NCBI GenBank assembly: GCA_020052115.1
Contig: JAGVPR010000133.1
Span: 1-18,264, forward strand
DNA: 18,264 nt
Origin: Candidatus Eiseniibacteriota bacterium
GTDB lineage: Bacteria > Eisenbacteria > RBG-16-71-46 > JAGVPR01
Direction of reading: 5' to 3'
Position 1 is the stretch's first letter, and every line of letters begins with the position of its first letter. Positions 8,630-16,487 of this stretch are shown piece by piece. The notes under the pieces are model-generated. The model made no database searches. It had not been told where the DNA came from and was given only the letters and a program-made list of their open reading frames with translations. A program made the position numbers and the translations under genes.

Positions 8630-9631
8630 CTACAGCGGCCGTTCCGCTTCGCGCAGAACCTTCGCGGCCGTCTCCGGCGTCACGGCATTCGCGAACAACC
8701 CGCTCCCCACCTCGAAGCCCGCCTCGTAGAACAGCCGGGGGAGGATCTCGATGTGCCAGTGGAAATCGGCGGCGAGCGTCTTCCAGCGGTCCGGATTGGT
8801 CTTGCGGTTCGGGCCGCTGTAGAGAAACAGATTGTAGGCCGGCCGGGGCAGCACCTTCTCCAGCCGGCCCAGCACGGAGATGAGAAGCCCCGCGAGGTCG
8901 TCCCGCTCGGCGTCGGTGACCGCCTCGAAATCCGGTCCGTGGCGGCGCGGCAGGATCCATGTCTCGAACGGATGCCTGGACGCGTAGGGTTCGAGGGCGG
9001 CGAAGTGCTCGGTCACCTCCACGAGGCGCGCGCCCATGTCCATCTCCTCCTGAAGGATGTCGCAGAAGACACACCTTTCCTTGATCAGGAAGTGCTGCCG
9101 AGCGCCGACGAGTATCTCCTTGAATGCCTTGGGCGTCACCGGGAGACCGATCACCTGGGAGTGTGCGTGGCCGGGCAAGCCCGCACCCGCCTCGGCGCCC
9201 TGGTTCTTGAAGATGAAGATGCACCGGAAGCGCTTGTCGCCTTTCAAGTCGTTGATGCGCTCCGCGTAGGCGGCAAGAACGCGCGCGACCTGGTCTCTCG
9301 GGAGTTCGGCGAGGCTCCTCTTGTGCTCCGGCGTCTCGATGATCACCTCGTGAGCGCCGGTGCCGGAGGCGGCGTCGTACATCCCTTCGGCGAACAGCTC
9401 GAGCCTCGACTCGATCCGAAGAAGCGGGTGTGCGTTCGGGACGACGCGCACCGACCAGCCTTCGGAGTCGTGCTCGCGCCCGTCACGCCCCCACGCGATG
9501 ATCTCGTGCGGGGTGAGCGCCTCGTTCCCCTCGCAGAACGGGCAGCGCCCATCCGTCGGCGGCGGCGGGCCGGCCTCATCGGAGAAGATGACCCAGCGCC
9601 CGGTGATCGGATTGCGTCGAATGACGCTCAT
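8630..9631 (-). CDS. galT: GalT-family nucleotidyltransferase (galactose-1-phosphate uridylyltransferase)
   Basis: GalT exchanges UMP between UDP-glucose and galactose-1-phosphate in the Leloir pathway via a uridylylated histidine. The 333-residue protein starts MSVIRRNPITGRWVIFS, typical of the family. CPFC (30-33), His103 and His155 correspond to the zinc ligands; the active-site motif is HAHSQ (155-159) with nucleophile His157. The C-terminal half has a second Cys pair (187, 190) and HWH (291-293). The frame is open 80 codons upstream, but ATG at 9631 directly follows GGGGGGAG and fits the family start. No galE, galK or other sugar gene is in the window. Relatives with HxHSQ can act on ADP-sugars, so the substrate is not certain. 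It is followed three bases later by priA. Confidence 0.88.
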   Translation of the reverse strand: MSVIRRNPITGRWVIFSDEAGPPPPTDGRCPFCEGNEALTPHEIIAWGRDGREHDSEGWSVRVVPNAHPLLRIESRLELFAEGMYDAASGTGAHEVIIETPEHKRSLAELPRDQVARVLAAYAERINDLKGDKRFRCIFIFKNQGAEAGAGLPGHAHSQVIGLPVTPKAFKEILVGARQHFLIKERCVFCDILQEEMDMGARLVEVTEHFAALEPYASRHPFETWILPRRHGPDFEAVTDAERDDLAGLLISVLGRLEKVLPRPAYNLFLYSGPNRKTNPDRWKTLAADFHWHIEILPRLFYEAGFEVGSGLFANAVTPETAAKVLREAERPL

Positions 9632-9690
9632 GACTCCCCCCCTGGAGAAACCTTCAAGCTCAGGGACCACTTGCGGCGTAATGGGCTCAT
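9628..9690 (-). CDS. Possible 20-codon leader ORF overlapping the galT start
   Basis: ATG at 9690 follows an AGGAGG element by four bases and encodes MSPLRRKWSLSLKVSPGGES, ending in a TGA that overlaps the galT ATG (ATGA). It lies about 13 bases after the start expected for the promoter at 9710-9738. The frame differs from galT. It may serve translational coupling or leader control, or be chance; no homologue is recognised. Confidence 0.35.
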   Translation of the reverse strand: MSPLRRKWSLSLKVSPGGES

Positions 9691-9709
9691 CGCTCCTCCT
9701 CGACCGTGG

Positions 9710-9738
9710 ATTATCCGCAGCGGCGACGACGAAGGCAA
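9710..9738 (-). promoter_or_regulatory. Sigma70-type promoter for galT-priA
   Basis: Minus strand: TTGCCT (9733-9738), 17 bases, then GATAAT (9710-9715). The -10 matches five of six consensus bases and the -35 four of six, at optimal spacing. It lies 79 bases upstream of the galT ATG and downstream of the hairpin at 9835-9851, so it fits as the start of a new transcription unit. Confidence 0.5.
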
Positions 9739-9834
9739 GATGCGTGAGAGCCCCACCGGCCGCCGCATGTAGAGAACGGCGAACGGCGCGAGGGTCATGA
9801 GGACATTCGAGAGGATGAAAAGGACCGCGGCGCG

Positions 9835-9851
9835 CGGCTGGTTTCCAGCCG
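9835..9851 (-). terminator. Perfect hairpin after the FCB-type secreted protein gene, possible terminator
   Basis: CGGCTGG and CCAGCCG form a perfect seven-pair stem with a three-base loop (AAA on the minus strand). It starts 16 bases after the stop codon at 9868. The T-rich CCTTTTC follows about 11 bases later rather than immediately, so efficiency as an intrinsic terminator is uncertain, but the position between two units supports the role. Confidence 0.5.
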
Positions 9852-9867
9852 AATCGGAGGGGCGCGA

Positions 9868-10560
9868 TCACCTCAATACGACAAGCTGCCTGAGAAGAAC
9901 CCCCGCCGGACTCTCAAGGCGATAGAAGTAGATTCCCGTCGCCAGCAACCTCCCCGAGCGATCCGCGCCGGTCCAGGCGATGCGTGTCTCTCCCCGCGAA
10001 GCGACACCGTCGAAGAGCGTCGCCACTTCCCTCCCCGAGACGTCGAAGAGGCGCAGGCGCGCGGCCTGCTCCTCGGGTATCCGAAAGGCGATCTCCGCTC
10101 CGCCGCTCGTCGGATTCGGCCGGCTCTGCGCGAGACCGACCCCCGACGTAAGCTCGCTCCAGCCGGTCTCCACCGCTGTCGTTGCATTCACCGTGAGCGT
10201 GGCGGGAATGAGAATCGGACCGTGGTGGGGATCCAAAACGGTGATCGTCCCGGTGTAGTCCCCGGGCGCGAGTCCTGTCGCATCGAACGAAACTGTCACT
10301 TCCACCTGCTGGCCCACGATGATCTGTCCCGAAGTCGGGAACTCAGACAGCCACTCCCGATCATCGCTCACGGTGTAGCCCAGGGGCGACGTCGGGCCAT
10401 CATTGCGGATATGCAGAACGTCGGTGGTGAGACCCCCCTGCTCTGCAACCGCCGCGTACGACGTCGGATGCACGCTCAGGCTGGACAGAGCCTGTGTCGG
10501 GAGGATCGCCGACGCCGTCATCAGACATCCAACCATGAGCCATGGCTTGACAGAGCGCAT
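9868..10560 (-). CDS. Secreted protein with C-terminal FlgD-Ig/T9SS-type domain
   Basis: The 230-residue product begins with a signal peptide (MRSVKPWLMVGCLMTASAIL, cleavage probably near 24). Residues 28-125 look like an Ig-like beta-sandwich of the BACON type (VHPTSYAAVAEQGG...DYTGTITVLD). Residues 142-230 are the FlgD-Ig or type IX sorting-like domain seen on many FCB-group secreted proteins: SRPNPTSG (146-153), LRLFDVSGREVATL (169-182), GIYFYRL (209-215). Such domains often mediate surface delivery; whether a type IX system exists here is unknown. There is no enzyme domain, so it may be a small binding or structural protein. ATG at 10560 follows GAGGAGG by five bases. It lies 168 bases after the YHS lipoprotein, so shared transcription is possible but unproven. 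Confidence 0.8.
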   Translation of the reverse strand: MRSVKPWLMVGCLMTASAILPTQALSSLSVHPTSYAAVAEQGGLTTDVLHIRNDGPTSPLGYTVSDDREWLSEFPTSGQIIVGQQVEVTVSFDATGLAPGDYTGTITVLDPHHGPILIPATLTVNATTAVETGWSELTSGVGLAQSRPNPTSGGAEIAFRIPEEQAARLRLFDVSGREVATLFDGVASRGETRIAWTGADRSGRLLATGIYFYRLESPAGVLLRQLVVLR

Positions 10561-10627
10561 CGATGCCTCCTCGTGGTTGGCCCGCCGCACCCGGCGAGCG
10601 TTCATCGGCTGACGGCCGAAGCGGCGG

Positions 10628-10644
10628 TCGCCGCCGCGCGGCGA
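10628..10644 (-). repeat. GC-rich inverted repeat between the YHS gene and the secreted protein gene
   Basis: TCGCCG (10628-10633) and CGGCGA (10639-10644) flank a five-base loop in the 168-base gap. No T-run follows, and such short GC palindromes are frequent in this genome, so a regulatory role is only a possibility. Confidence 0.25.
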
Positions 10645-10728
10645 TCGATCGGCATCTTCGCCATCGCGCTCCCCCTCCCCCCACTCGTCACGTCCGTCCC
10701 CTCTCCTGGCCTCTGCAGCCACGTGCGC

Positions 10729-11076
10729 TCAGTGGTGCTCGTGCGACTCCGGCGGAGCGGGACGATCGGCCCCGGCGACGTACTTCTCCGGCTCGGCCAT
10801 GAACAACCTCTCGTGCTCCTCGGAGACGAAGTAGAAGATCTCCTCATGATAGGTGGCGCGCGGGGTGGCTTCGCTCACAGTGAGACGCGTGCCGCACACG
10901 GGACAGACCGCCTTCTGCGCCTCGGCGGCGGCGGCTTCGTGCGAGCCGTGACCGCCCTGGCCCCCCATCATCCCGCAGCCGCCACCCATCCCCGCCATCC
11001 CCGCACCGCATCCCGACACCGCGATGGCCACGGCGCCCGCAAGCACCCAGTGCGCCCCGCAGCCCGCTCTCGACAT
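10729..11076 (-). CDS. YHS-domain lipoprotein, Met/His-rich
   Basis: The 115-residue product has a lipoprotein signal with lipobox VSGC, giving a lipidated Cys23, so it should be anchored to a membrane facing the periplasm or surface. Residues 24-46 are rich in Gly, Met, Cys and His (GMAGMGGGCGMMGG...HGSH), the kind of composition that binds soft metals. The YHS domain covers about 56-100: CPVCG (58-62), then YHEEIFYFVSEEHERLFMAEPEKYV. YHS domains occur in copper and heavy-metal proteins. The tail ends SHEHH. ATG at 11076 follows GAGGAGG by four bases. It lies 165 bases after the cytochrome gene on the same strand. A periplasmic copper-binding role is inferred from motif and neighbours. Confidence 0.82.
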   Translation of the reverse strand: MSRAGCGAHWVLAGAVAIAVSGCGAGMAGMGGGCGMMGGQGGHGSHEAAAAEAQKAVCPVCGTRLTVSEATPRATYHEEIFYFVSEEHERLFMAEPEKYVAGADRPAPPESHEHH

Positions 11077-11241
11077 CTTGCCTCCTCACGCGCGACGCAT
11101 CGGCACCGCGCAACGATCCGCCTACCATCGAATGCGACGAAAGTGAGGGCGGTCCCTTCCCGGATTCGCCGACTCCGCGCTTGGGACGCACGGCGGCGAG
11201 TGGCGACACTTGCAATCGACGTGCCCGGCGAAGCGCCGAAA

Positions 11242-12033
11242 TTACCGCGCAATAGGCAGTGTAGTTGGAGATGCGGGCAGTGAATCTCCCAGAGCTGGAC
11301 CATCTGCGACAACGCCTGTCGGAATTGAGTAAGCCTCCGATGCGGCCGGGCTCCTGAGCGAGCCGAGATAAGCGGTCAGCGCGACCGCCTCCTCGTCCCA
11401 GAGATCGAAGTTCTTCATCGAAGTCCCGGGGACGACGCGCTGCGGATCGAGCAGCAGCGCCCGCAGATAGTCCGGAGGTCGGCGTGCGCCCACATCGTCG
11501 AGGGCCGGTCCGATCTTCCGGCCTTCACCGCCGAGTTCGTGGCAGCCGCGGCACTGGTACTGGGCGAAGAGGACCTCGCCTTCGTGCGCCGCGGAATCAG
11601 TCGCTGCGACGGCAACGTGGGGCACGCGCGCGGTGTCGGTCCACGTAGCCATGAGAGCCACGAGGTCGCGTGCATCGGACTTCGAGGCGACAAGCGCCGG
11701 CATGCGAAGGTCGCCTCGGATCCCCTCCGCTGCGTAGCGGATCGAATGCGGGGCGAGTAAGTACTCGGCGAGCCAGTCTAGATTCGCGCGGTTACCCTCG
11801 ATATCGAGCGCGGGAGGGACCTGTACTCGACGGTCGCGTCTCGGCTCCGAATGACAGCGCGCACAATCGAGAGCGGCGAACAGGCGTGCGCCCCGGCGCG
11901 GGTCTCCCGAGACCCCGGCCCGAGGCCCGGGGCGGGGCGCAGGAGCGCCGCCGCCCCACGGGCCGGAGATCGCGAGAGCGAGAAACCCAATGACCAAGGC
12001 GGAAAAGCGCACCTTCCGCCGGTTGATGGACAT
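11242..12033 (-). CDS. Diheme c-type cytochrome, exported
   Basis: The 263-residue protein has an N-terminal hydrophobic segment (about 10-25) after basic residues, either a signal peptide or a membrane anchor. Two cytochrome c domains follow, with heme-attachment motifs CARCH (57-61) and CRGCH (161-165). Likely distal methionine ligands are Met111 (LRMPAL) and Met206 (GTSMKNF). It should carry electrons in the periplasm. The start ATG overlaps the TAA stop of the preceding His-rich gene by one base (TAATG) and lacks its own ribosome-binding sequence, implying translational coupling. The placement inside a copper-efflux series suggests a redox role connected with copper, or supply of electrons to an oxidase; this is inference. 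The Pro/Ser-rich tail (229-263) has no recognised domain. Confidence 0.88.
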   Translation of the reverse strand: MSINRRKVRFSALVIGFLALAISGPWGGGAPAPRPGPRAGVSGDPRRGARLFAALDCARCHSEPRRDRRVQVPPALDIEGNRANLDWLAEYLLAPHSIRYAAEGIRGDLRMPALVASKSDARDLVALMATWTDTARVPHVAVAATDSAAHEGEVLFAQYQCRGCHELGGEGRKIGPALDDVGARRPPDYLRALLLDPQRVVPGTSMKNFDLWDEEAVALTAYLGSLRSPAASEAYSIPTGVVADGPALGDSLPASPTTLPIAR

Positions 12034-12695
12034 TAGTGGTGCTGGTCGTGGGCGCCCGGGGTGCCCGCGTCATGCTTGGCGTCATGCTCGTGCTCTTCGA
12101 CCCTCTCCACCTTGTGGAGAGGCATACCGCACTTGGGACACGATCCTGGCTCCTCCGTCTTCACCTCCGGGTGCATCGCGCACGTGTACGCGGCCTGCTC
12201 GCCGAGAACCACCGCCGACTTGAATTCCACCGGCTTCTTGCCCAGCCCCTCGACGCGGACCATCGCCTTCGCTGCGTTGCCGCCCGCGCTCTTGAAGTCG
12301 TGGCGGGCGACGAAGTAGTCCTGGGAGACGCCCTTCTTCGGGTCCGCCTTGACGTACGCCATCGACAGCGGATTCACCTTCGAGTCCTTGGTCGCTAGCG
12401 TCAACATCACGTTGACCCCCTCGAGATTCCGGACCGGAGCCTGACTGCCGTCGTAGACATACAGCCTGGCCTCATCCGTGGTGAAAAGCAGTTCGAAGTG
12501 GTTCTCGGCCGTCATCACGGAGGATCCCCCGTGGATCTCGCTCCGCCCGTGCGAGTGCTCGCCCGCGGTTTCCGCTGCGGCAGTCGCGTGCTTGTGAGAA
12601 TCGTGCCCGTCATCCGCTGCGGCCGCGAAACTCGCCGCGGACAGGGCGAGCATGCACCCCAGAGCGATAAACAACTTGGCGGAATGCGTTTTCAT
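12033..12695 (-). CDS. Secreted His-rich protein with heavy-metal-binding motif
   Basis: The 220-residue product starts with a signal peptide (MKTHSAKLFIALGCMLALSA, cleavage near AAA at 25-27). Residues 31-55 and 200-220 are histidine-rich (HDSHKH, EHSHGRSEIH, EHEHDAKHD, HDQHH). Residues 60-165 form a central domain I do not recognise. At 170-193 is the heavy-metal-binding motif YTCAMHPEV...PGSCPKCGMPL, also found in Cu/Ag efflux proteins, with Cys172, Cys186 and Cys189 as likely ligands. It is best read as a periplasmic metal buffer or chaperone for the pump encoded upstream. ATG at 12695 follows GGGGAG by nine bases. Its stop overlaps the cytochrome start. Metal identity is inferred from neighbours; copper is favoured. 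Confidence 0.83.
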   Translation of the reverse strand: MKTHSAKLFIALGCMLALSAASFAAAADDGHDSHKHATAAAETAGEHSHGRSEIHGGSSVMTAENHFELLFTTDEARLYVYDGSQAPVRNLEGVNVMLTLATKDSKVNPLSMAYVKADPKKGVSQDYFVARHDFKSAGGNAAKAMVRVEGLGKKPVEFKSAVVLGEQAAYTCAMHPEVKTEEPGSCPKCGMPLHKVERVEEHEHDAKHDAGTPGAHDQHH

Positions 12696-12732
12696 TCTGA
12701 TCTACTCCCCGTTGATTGTGAGTTGCGAGTGT

Positions 12733-13191
12733 TCAGTTGGGCCAGACCTTCCCCCACCCGAACACGATCCAGCCGCCGTAATGGCCGGTCAGGCCGACCA
12801 GCACGGCGGCGGTGAAATAGAGAACGCGATAGGCCATGAGGCGGCGACCACCCGGGCCGGGATCCCGCTGAATCCCCCCCGCGAAGAACGCACACACGGC
12901 GGCCGTCGCTGTCGCCAGACCCAGGAACCGGTGGATCAGCGCCACCTCCAGCGTTCGGCCCAGCACTTCCTGGGGGCGAAACAGGAGAAGACCCGAGCTG
13001 ACAGCGAGCAGGGCCGCGGGCGCGCCCAGACCGAGGAGCACCCGGCCGACCGGGGATCGTCCCGCGCATCGCCTCACGATCTGAAACGCCTCCATGCCCG
13101 CGCCGGCCAAGAGCAAGGCGACGGGAAAGTGCACGAGCGCCGGATGGAAGTGCGCAAACGTGATCCTGAGGGCCGGAAGCACGCCGGTCAT
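12733..13191 (-). CDS. DUF2231-type inner-membrane protein
   Basis: The 152-residue protein has four predicted membrane segments at about 17-38, 48-71, 84-105 and 120-145. The first carries FHPALVHFPVALLLAG, typical of DUF2231 membrane proteins, whose biochemical role is not established. Histidines at 14, 16, 21, 87 and 137 (HFHPALVH, IHRFLG, LTGHYGG) lie within or beside the membrane and could bind heme or a metal; that is inference. Its ATG overlaps the cusA stop (ATGA), so it is translated from the same message. A longer open frame extends upstream inside cusA but has no family resemblance. DUF2231 proteins often occur near cytochromes and metal transport genes, consistent with the cytochrome two genes downstream. 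Confidence 0.82.
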   Translation of the reverse strand: MTGVLPALRITFAHFHPALVHFPVALLLAGAGMEAFQIVRRCAGRSPVGRVLLGLGAPAALLAVSSGLLLFRPQEVLGRTLEVALIHRFLGLATATAAVCAFFAGGIQRDPGPGGRRLMAYRVLYFTAAVLVGLTGHYGGWIVFGWGKVWPN

Positions 13192-16100
13192 GCTCCCCTC
13201 CCGCCGCCGGCCGTCCGGGGGACGCCGGTGCCGTCGCCCGGCAGCCCGCGCCACTCGCCACGCAGCTTCCACAGCTTGTAGATCGCCGGGTAGACGAGGA
13301 GTTCGAGCAGGAAGGACGTCACGAGCCCGCCGATCATCGGCGCCGCGATCCGCTTCATGACGTCGGCGCCCGCCGAGGTGGACCACATGATCGGCAGTAA
13401 CCCCATGAACGCGGCGGCGACCGTCATCAACTTCGGGCGCACCCTCTTCACAGCACCGTGCACGATCGCCTCGTCGAGGTCGCGGCGGCTCCGGATGAGC
13501 CCTTCCCGCTTGTAGTGGTCGTGCGAGAGATCGAGGAAGAGGAGCATGAAAACGCCCGTCTCGGCGTCGAGCCCGAGGAGCGCGATCATCCCGACCCACG
13601 CGGCGATCGAGACGTTGTAGTGGAGCAGGTGGAAGAGCCAGATCGCGCCGACGGCTGAGAACGGCACAGCGAGCATGACGACGAGCGACTTGAACGCCGA
13701 CCGCGTGTTCGCGAAGAGGAGCACGAAGATCAAGACTAGCGTGATCGGCACGACAATCTTGAGCCGCTCCTTCACGCGGATCATGTTCTCGTACTGGCCG
13801 CTCCAGACGAGCGTGTAGCCTGCCGGAAGAGCGACCCTGTCACGGACGAGCTTCTTCGCATCCTCGACGTAGCCGCCGATGTCACGGCCGGTCATGTCCA
13901 CGTAGACGTAGCCGACGAGAAAGCCGTTCTCGTCGCGGATCATCGCCGGCCCGGTGTTGATCGTGATGTTCGCAAGTTGCGCGAGCGGGACATTCGCGCC
14001 GTCCATCGTCGGAACGAGGACGCGCTCGAGCTTGTCGAGGTCTCCGCGGAGTTCCCGCGGGTATCGCACGTTGACCGGGTAGCGCGCGCGCCCCTCGACG
14101 GTCGTCGCGATGTTCTCGCCGCCGATCGCGGTCATGATCGTCATCTGGAGCTGCTCGATCGTGAGCCCGTAGCGCGCGAGCTGATCGCGGCGCGGCTCGA
14201 AATCCACGAAGTAGCCGCCCGCCACGCGCTCCGCGAAGACGCTCCGCGTACCGGGCACCTGGCGCACGACCGCTTCGATCTCCCCGCCGACGCGCTCGAT
14301 CACCGTGAGGTCGGGGCCGAGGACCTTGATGCCGATGGGTGTGCGCACGCCGGTCGAGAGCATGTCTATGCGCGCCTTGATCGGCTGCGTCCAAGCGTTC
14401 GTCTGGCCCGGGATCTGGAGCGCGCGGTCCATCTCCGCTTCCAGATCCTCGCGCGAGATGCGATCGGGCCAGATGGGGCGGAAGAACCCCTCGAGCCAGC
14501 TCGGCGCCCACGAGGAGTACCAGCGCGGCTTCGCGCGCCACTCGCGCTCGGGCTTCAACACGACGGTCGTCTCCATCATCGAGAACGGCGCGGGATCGGT
14601 CGAGGTTTCCGCGCGCCCCGCCTTTCCGAAGACGCTTTCTACTTCCGGGAACGACTTGAGAACCCTGTCCTGGGTTTCGAGCAGCTCCTGCGCCTGGGCC
14701 ACCGAGATGCCGGGGAGCGTCGTCGGCATGTAGAGGATCGCTCCCTCGTTCAGGGGCGGCATGAACTCCGACCCGAGCCCGAAGTACGCGGGGATGCTCA
14801 CTGCGACGATGAGCGCCGCGGCCGCAATGACCGCCTTCGGGCGGCGCAGCACGAATCGGCAGGCCGGCTCGTAGACCCGGAAGAGGGCACGGCTGATCGG
14901 GTGCCGCTCTTCAGAATAATAGGTCCCCACTCCGACCTGGGTGGCCGCATGCGCTAGCCACCGCGGACGGAAGCGGAACGGCTCCACGCGCGCGAACATC
15001 ATCCGGAGCGCCGGGTCGAGCGTGATCGCGAGAAGGGCCGCCAGCGCCATCGCGAGGTTCTTCGAGTACGCGAGCGGCTTGAAGAGCCGCCCCTCCTGAT
15101 CCACGAGCGCGAAGACCGGAAGGAACGAGACGGAGACGACGAGGAGCGAGAAGAAGACCGCGGGACCCACCTCCTGCAGCGCCTCGAGGCGCACCGCGTG
15201 GAAGTCCCCCTTCCGCCCGCCGGCGATCCAGTGGTGGATCTTGTTGTACGCGTTCTCGACCTCGACAATTGCGCCGTCCACGAGGACACCGATCGAGATC
15301 GCGATCCCCGCGAGCGACATGATGTTCACCGTCACGCCGAAGAAGTAGAGCGGGATGAAGGCGAGGAAGACCGAGATCGGGATCGTCAGGATCGGGACGA
15401 TGGCCGATGGGATGTGCCAGAGGAAGAGGAGGATCACCATCGAGACGATGATCATCTCGATGACGAGCTCGTGCCGGAGCGTCTCGATCGCGCGGTGGAT
15501 GAGATCGGCGCGGTCGTACGTCGTGCGGATCTCGACCCCTTCGGGGAGCGCCGGGGTGATCTCCTCGATCTTCTGCTTCACACGCTTGATGACGTTGAGC
15601 GCATTCTCTCCGTGACGCATCACGACGATGCCGCCGACGTGATCCCCAAGCCCGTCGAGATCGGCCACGCCACGACGGATCTCCGGCCCCAGATCCACGC
15701 GCGCGATGTCGCGCAGGAGCACCGGCACGCCGCCGGGCGCCGCCTTGACGACGATCTGCTCGAAATCCTGGATGCTGCGCGAGTAGCCGCGGCCGCGGAC
15801 CATGTACTCGGTCCCGGACCACTCGACGAGACGGCCTCCGACCTCGTTGTTCGACTTCCTGATCGCCTCGACGACCTGGTCGAGCGGCAGCCCGTAGGCG
15901 ACGAGGCGGTTGGGATCAACGGTGATCTGATACTGCTTCTCGAACCCGCCGATCGAGGCGACCTCGGCCACGCCGGGCACGGACTGGATCGCGTAGCGCA
16001 GCGTCCAGTCCTGATACGAGCGGAGCTCATCGAGCGAGTGCTTGCTCGAGCGGTCCACGAGCGCGTACTGAAACACCCATCCGACGCCCGTCGCATCCGG

Positions 16101-16487
16101 GCCCAGCTCCGTGCGCACACCCTCCGGCAGCCGCGCCTGGATCTTCGAGAGGTATTCGAGGACCCGGGAGCGCGCCCAGTACAGATCGGTGCCGTCCTGG
16201 AAGATCACGTAGACGTAGGAAAAGCCGAAGTCGGTGAGCCCGCGAATCGCCTTCACCTTCGGCGCCCCGAGGAGGGAGGCGATGATCGGATAGGTGACCT
16301 GGTCCTCGATGATGTCCGGGGAACGATCCCATCGCGAGTAGATGATGACCTGCGTATCGGAGAGATCGGGAAGCGCATCGAGGCGGATCTGCTTCAACGT
16401 GTAGAACGCGAAGACGCAGAGCGCCGCGACGCCGAGGAGAACGAGGGCGCGGTTGTTCGCGGAGAACGCGATGATCCTCCGGATCAC
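13188..16487 (-). CDS. cusA: CusA-type RND Cu(I)/Ag(I) efflux pump
   Basis: This 1099-residue inner-membrane, proton-driven pump forms the transporter of a three-part complex spanning both membranes. It has the heavy-metal RND layout: TM1 (about 12-30), a large periplasmic domain, TM2-6 (340-490), a second periplasmic domain, and TM8-12 (908-1068). The proton-relay aspartate is Asp404 in VLVDGAIVEVENAY. The three methionines that bind Cu(I) or Ag(I) in E. coli CusA (573, 623, 672) are matched by Met587 (LYMPTTLPG), Met637 (FSMMETT) and Met709 (RIDMLSTG). This favours monovalent copper or silver over zinc or cobalt. The start is GTG, overlapping the cusB stop (GTGA); the end overlaps the DUF2231 start. 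It is full length, with no frame disruption seen. Confidence 0.96.
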   Translation of the reverse strand: MIRRIIAFSANNRALVLLGVAALCVFAFYTLKQIRLDALPDLSDTQVIIYSRWDRSPDIIEDQVTYPIIASLLGAPKVKAIRGLTDFGFSYVYVIFQDGTDLYWARSRVLEYLSKIQARLPEGVRTELGPDATGVGWVFQYALVDRSSKHSLDELRSYQDWTLRYAIQSVPGVAEVASIGGFEKQYQITVDPNRLVAYGLPLDQVVEAIRKSNNEVGGRLVEWSGTEYMVRGRGYSRSIQDFEQIVVKAAPGGVPVLLRDIARVDLGPEIRRGVADLDGLGDHVGGIVVMRHGENALNVIKRVKQKIEEITPALPEGVEIRTTYDRADLIHRAIETLRHELVIEMIIVSMVILLFLWHIPSAIVPILTIPISVFLAFIPLYFFGVTVNIMSLAGIAISIGVLVDGAIVEVENAYNKIHHWIAGGRKGDFHAVRLEALQEVGPAVFFSLLVVSVSFLPVFALVDQEGRLFKPLAYSKNLAMALAALLAITLDPALRMMFARVEPFRFRPRWLAHAATQVGVGTYYSEERHPISRALFRVYEPACRFVLRRPKAVIAAAALIVAVSIPAYFGLGSEFMPPLNEGAILYMPTTLPGISVAQAQELLETQDRVLKSFPEVESVFGKAGRAETSTDPAPFSMMETTVVLKPEREWRAKPRWYSSWAPSWLEGFFRPIWPDRISREDLEAEMDRALQIPGQTNAWTQPIKARIDMLSTGVRTPIGIKVLGPDLTVIERVGGEIEAVVRQVPGTRSVFAERVAGGYFVDFEPRRDQLARYGLTIEQLQMTIMTAIGGENIATTVEGRARYPVNVRYPRELRGDLDKLERVLVPTMDGANVPLAQLANITINTGPAMIRDENGFLVGYVYVDMTGRDIGGYVEDAKKLVRDRVALPAGYTLVWSGQYENMIRVKERLKIVVPITLVLIFVLLFANTRSAFKSLVVMLAVPFSAVGAIWLFHLLHYNVSIAAWVGMIALLGLDAETGVFMLLFLDLSHDHYKREGLIRSRRDLDEAIVHGAVKRVRPKLMTVAAAFMGLLPIMWSTSAGADVMKRIAAPMIGGLVTSFLLELLVYPAIYKLWKLRGEWRGLPGDGTGVPRTAGGGRGA

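Noticed and set aside
6281..9772. A very long plus-strand open frame (1163 codons) opposite the TPR gene end, priA and galT.
   Set aside because: It is antisense to clearly recognisable genes, has low-complexity Arg/Ala/Glu/His-rich composition and no domain. In GC-rich coding DNA the complementary frame often lacks stops.
9628..9798. A longer version of the galT leader ORF starting at 9798 (MTLAPFAVLYMRR...), partly hydrophobic.
   Set aside because: It starts upstream of the predicted promoter and has no ribosome-binding sequence; the shorter version from 9690 is better supported.
10620..10682. A 20-codon ORF (MAKMPIDRR...) after a G-rich stretch between the YHS gene and the secreted protein gene.
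   Set aside because: Ala/Arg-rich composition, not coupled to a gene, and overlaps a GC palindrome; most likely chance.
11226..11238. Inverted repeat CGGCG-AAG-CGCCG after the cytochrome gene as a terminator.
   Set aside because: Only five base pairs and no T-run; common by chance at this GC content.
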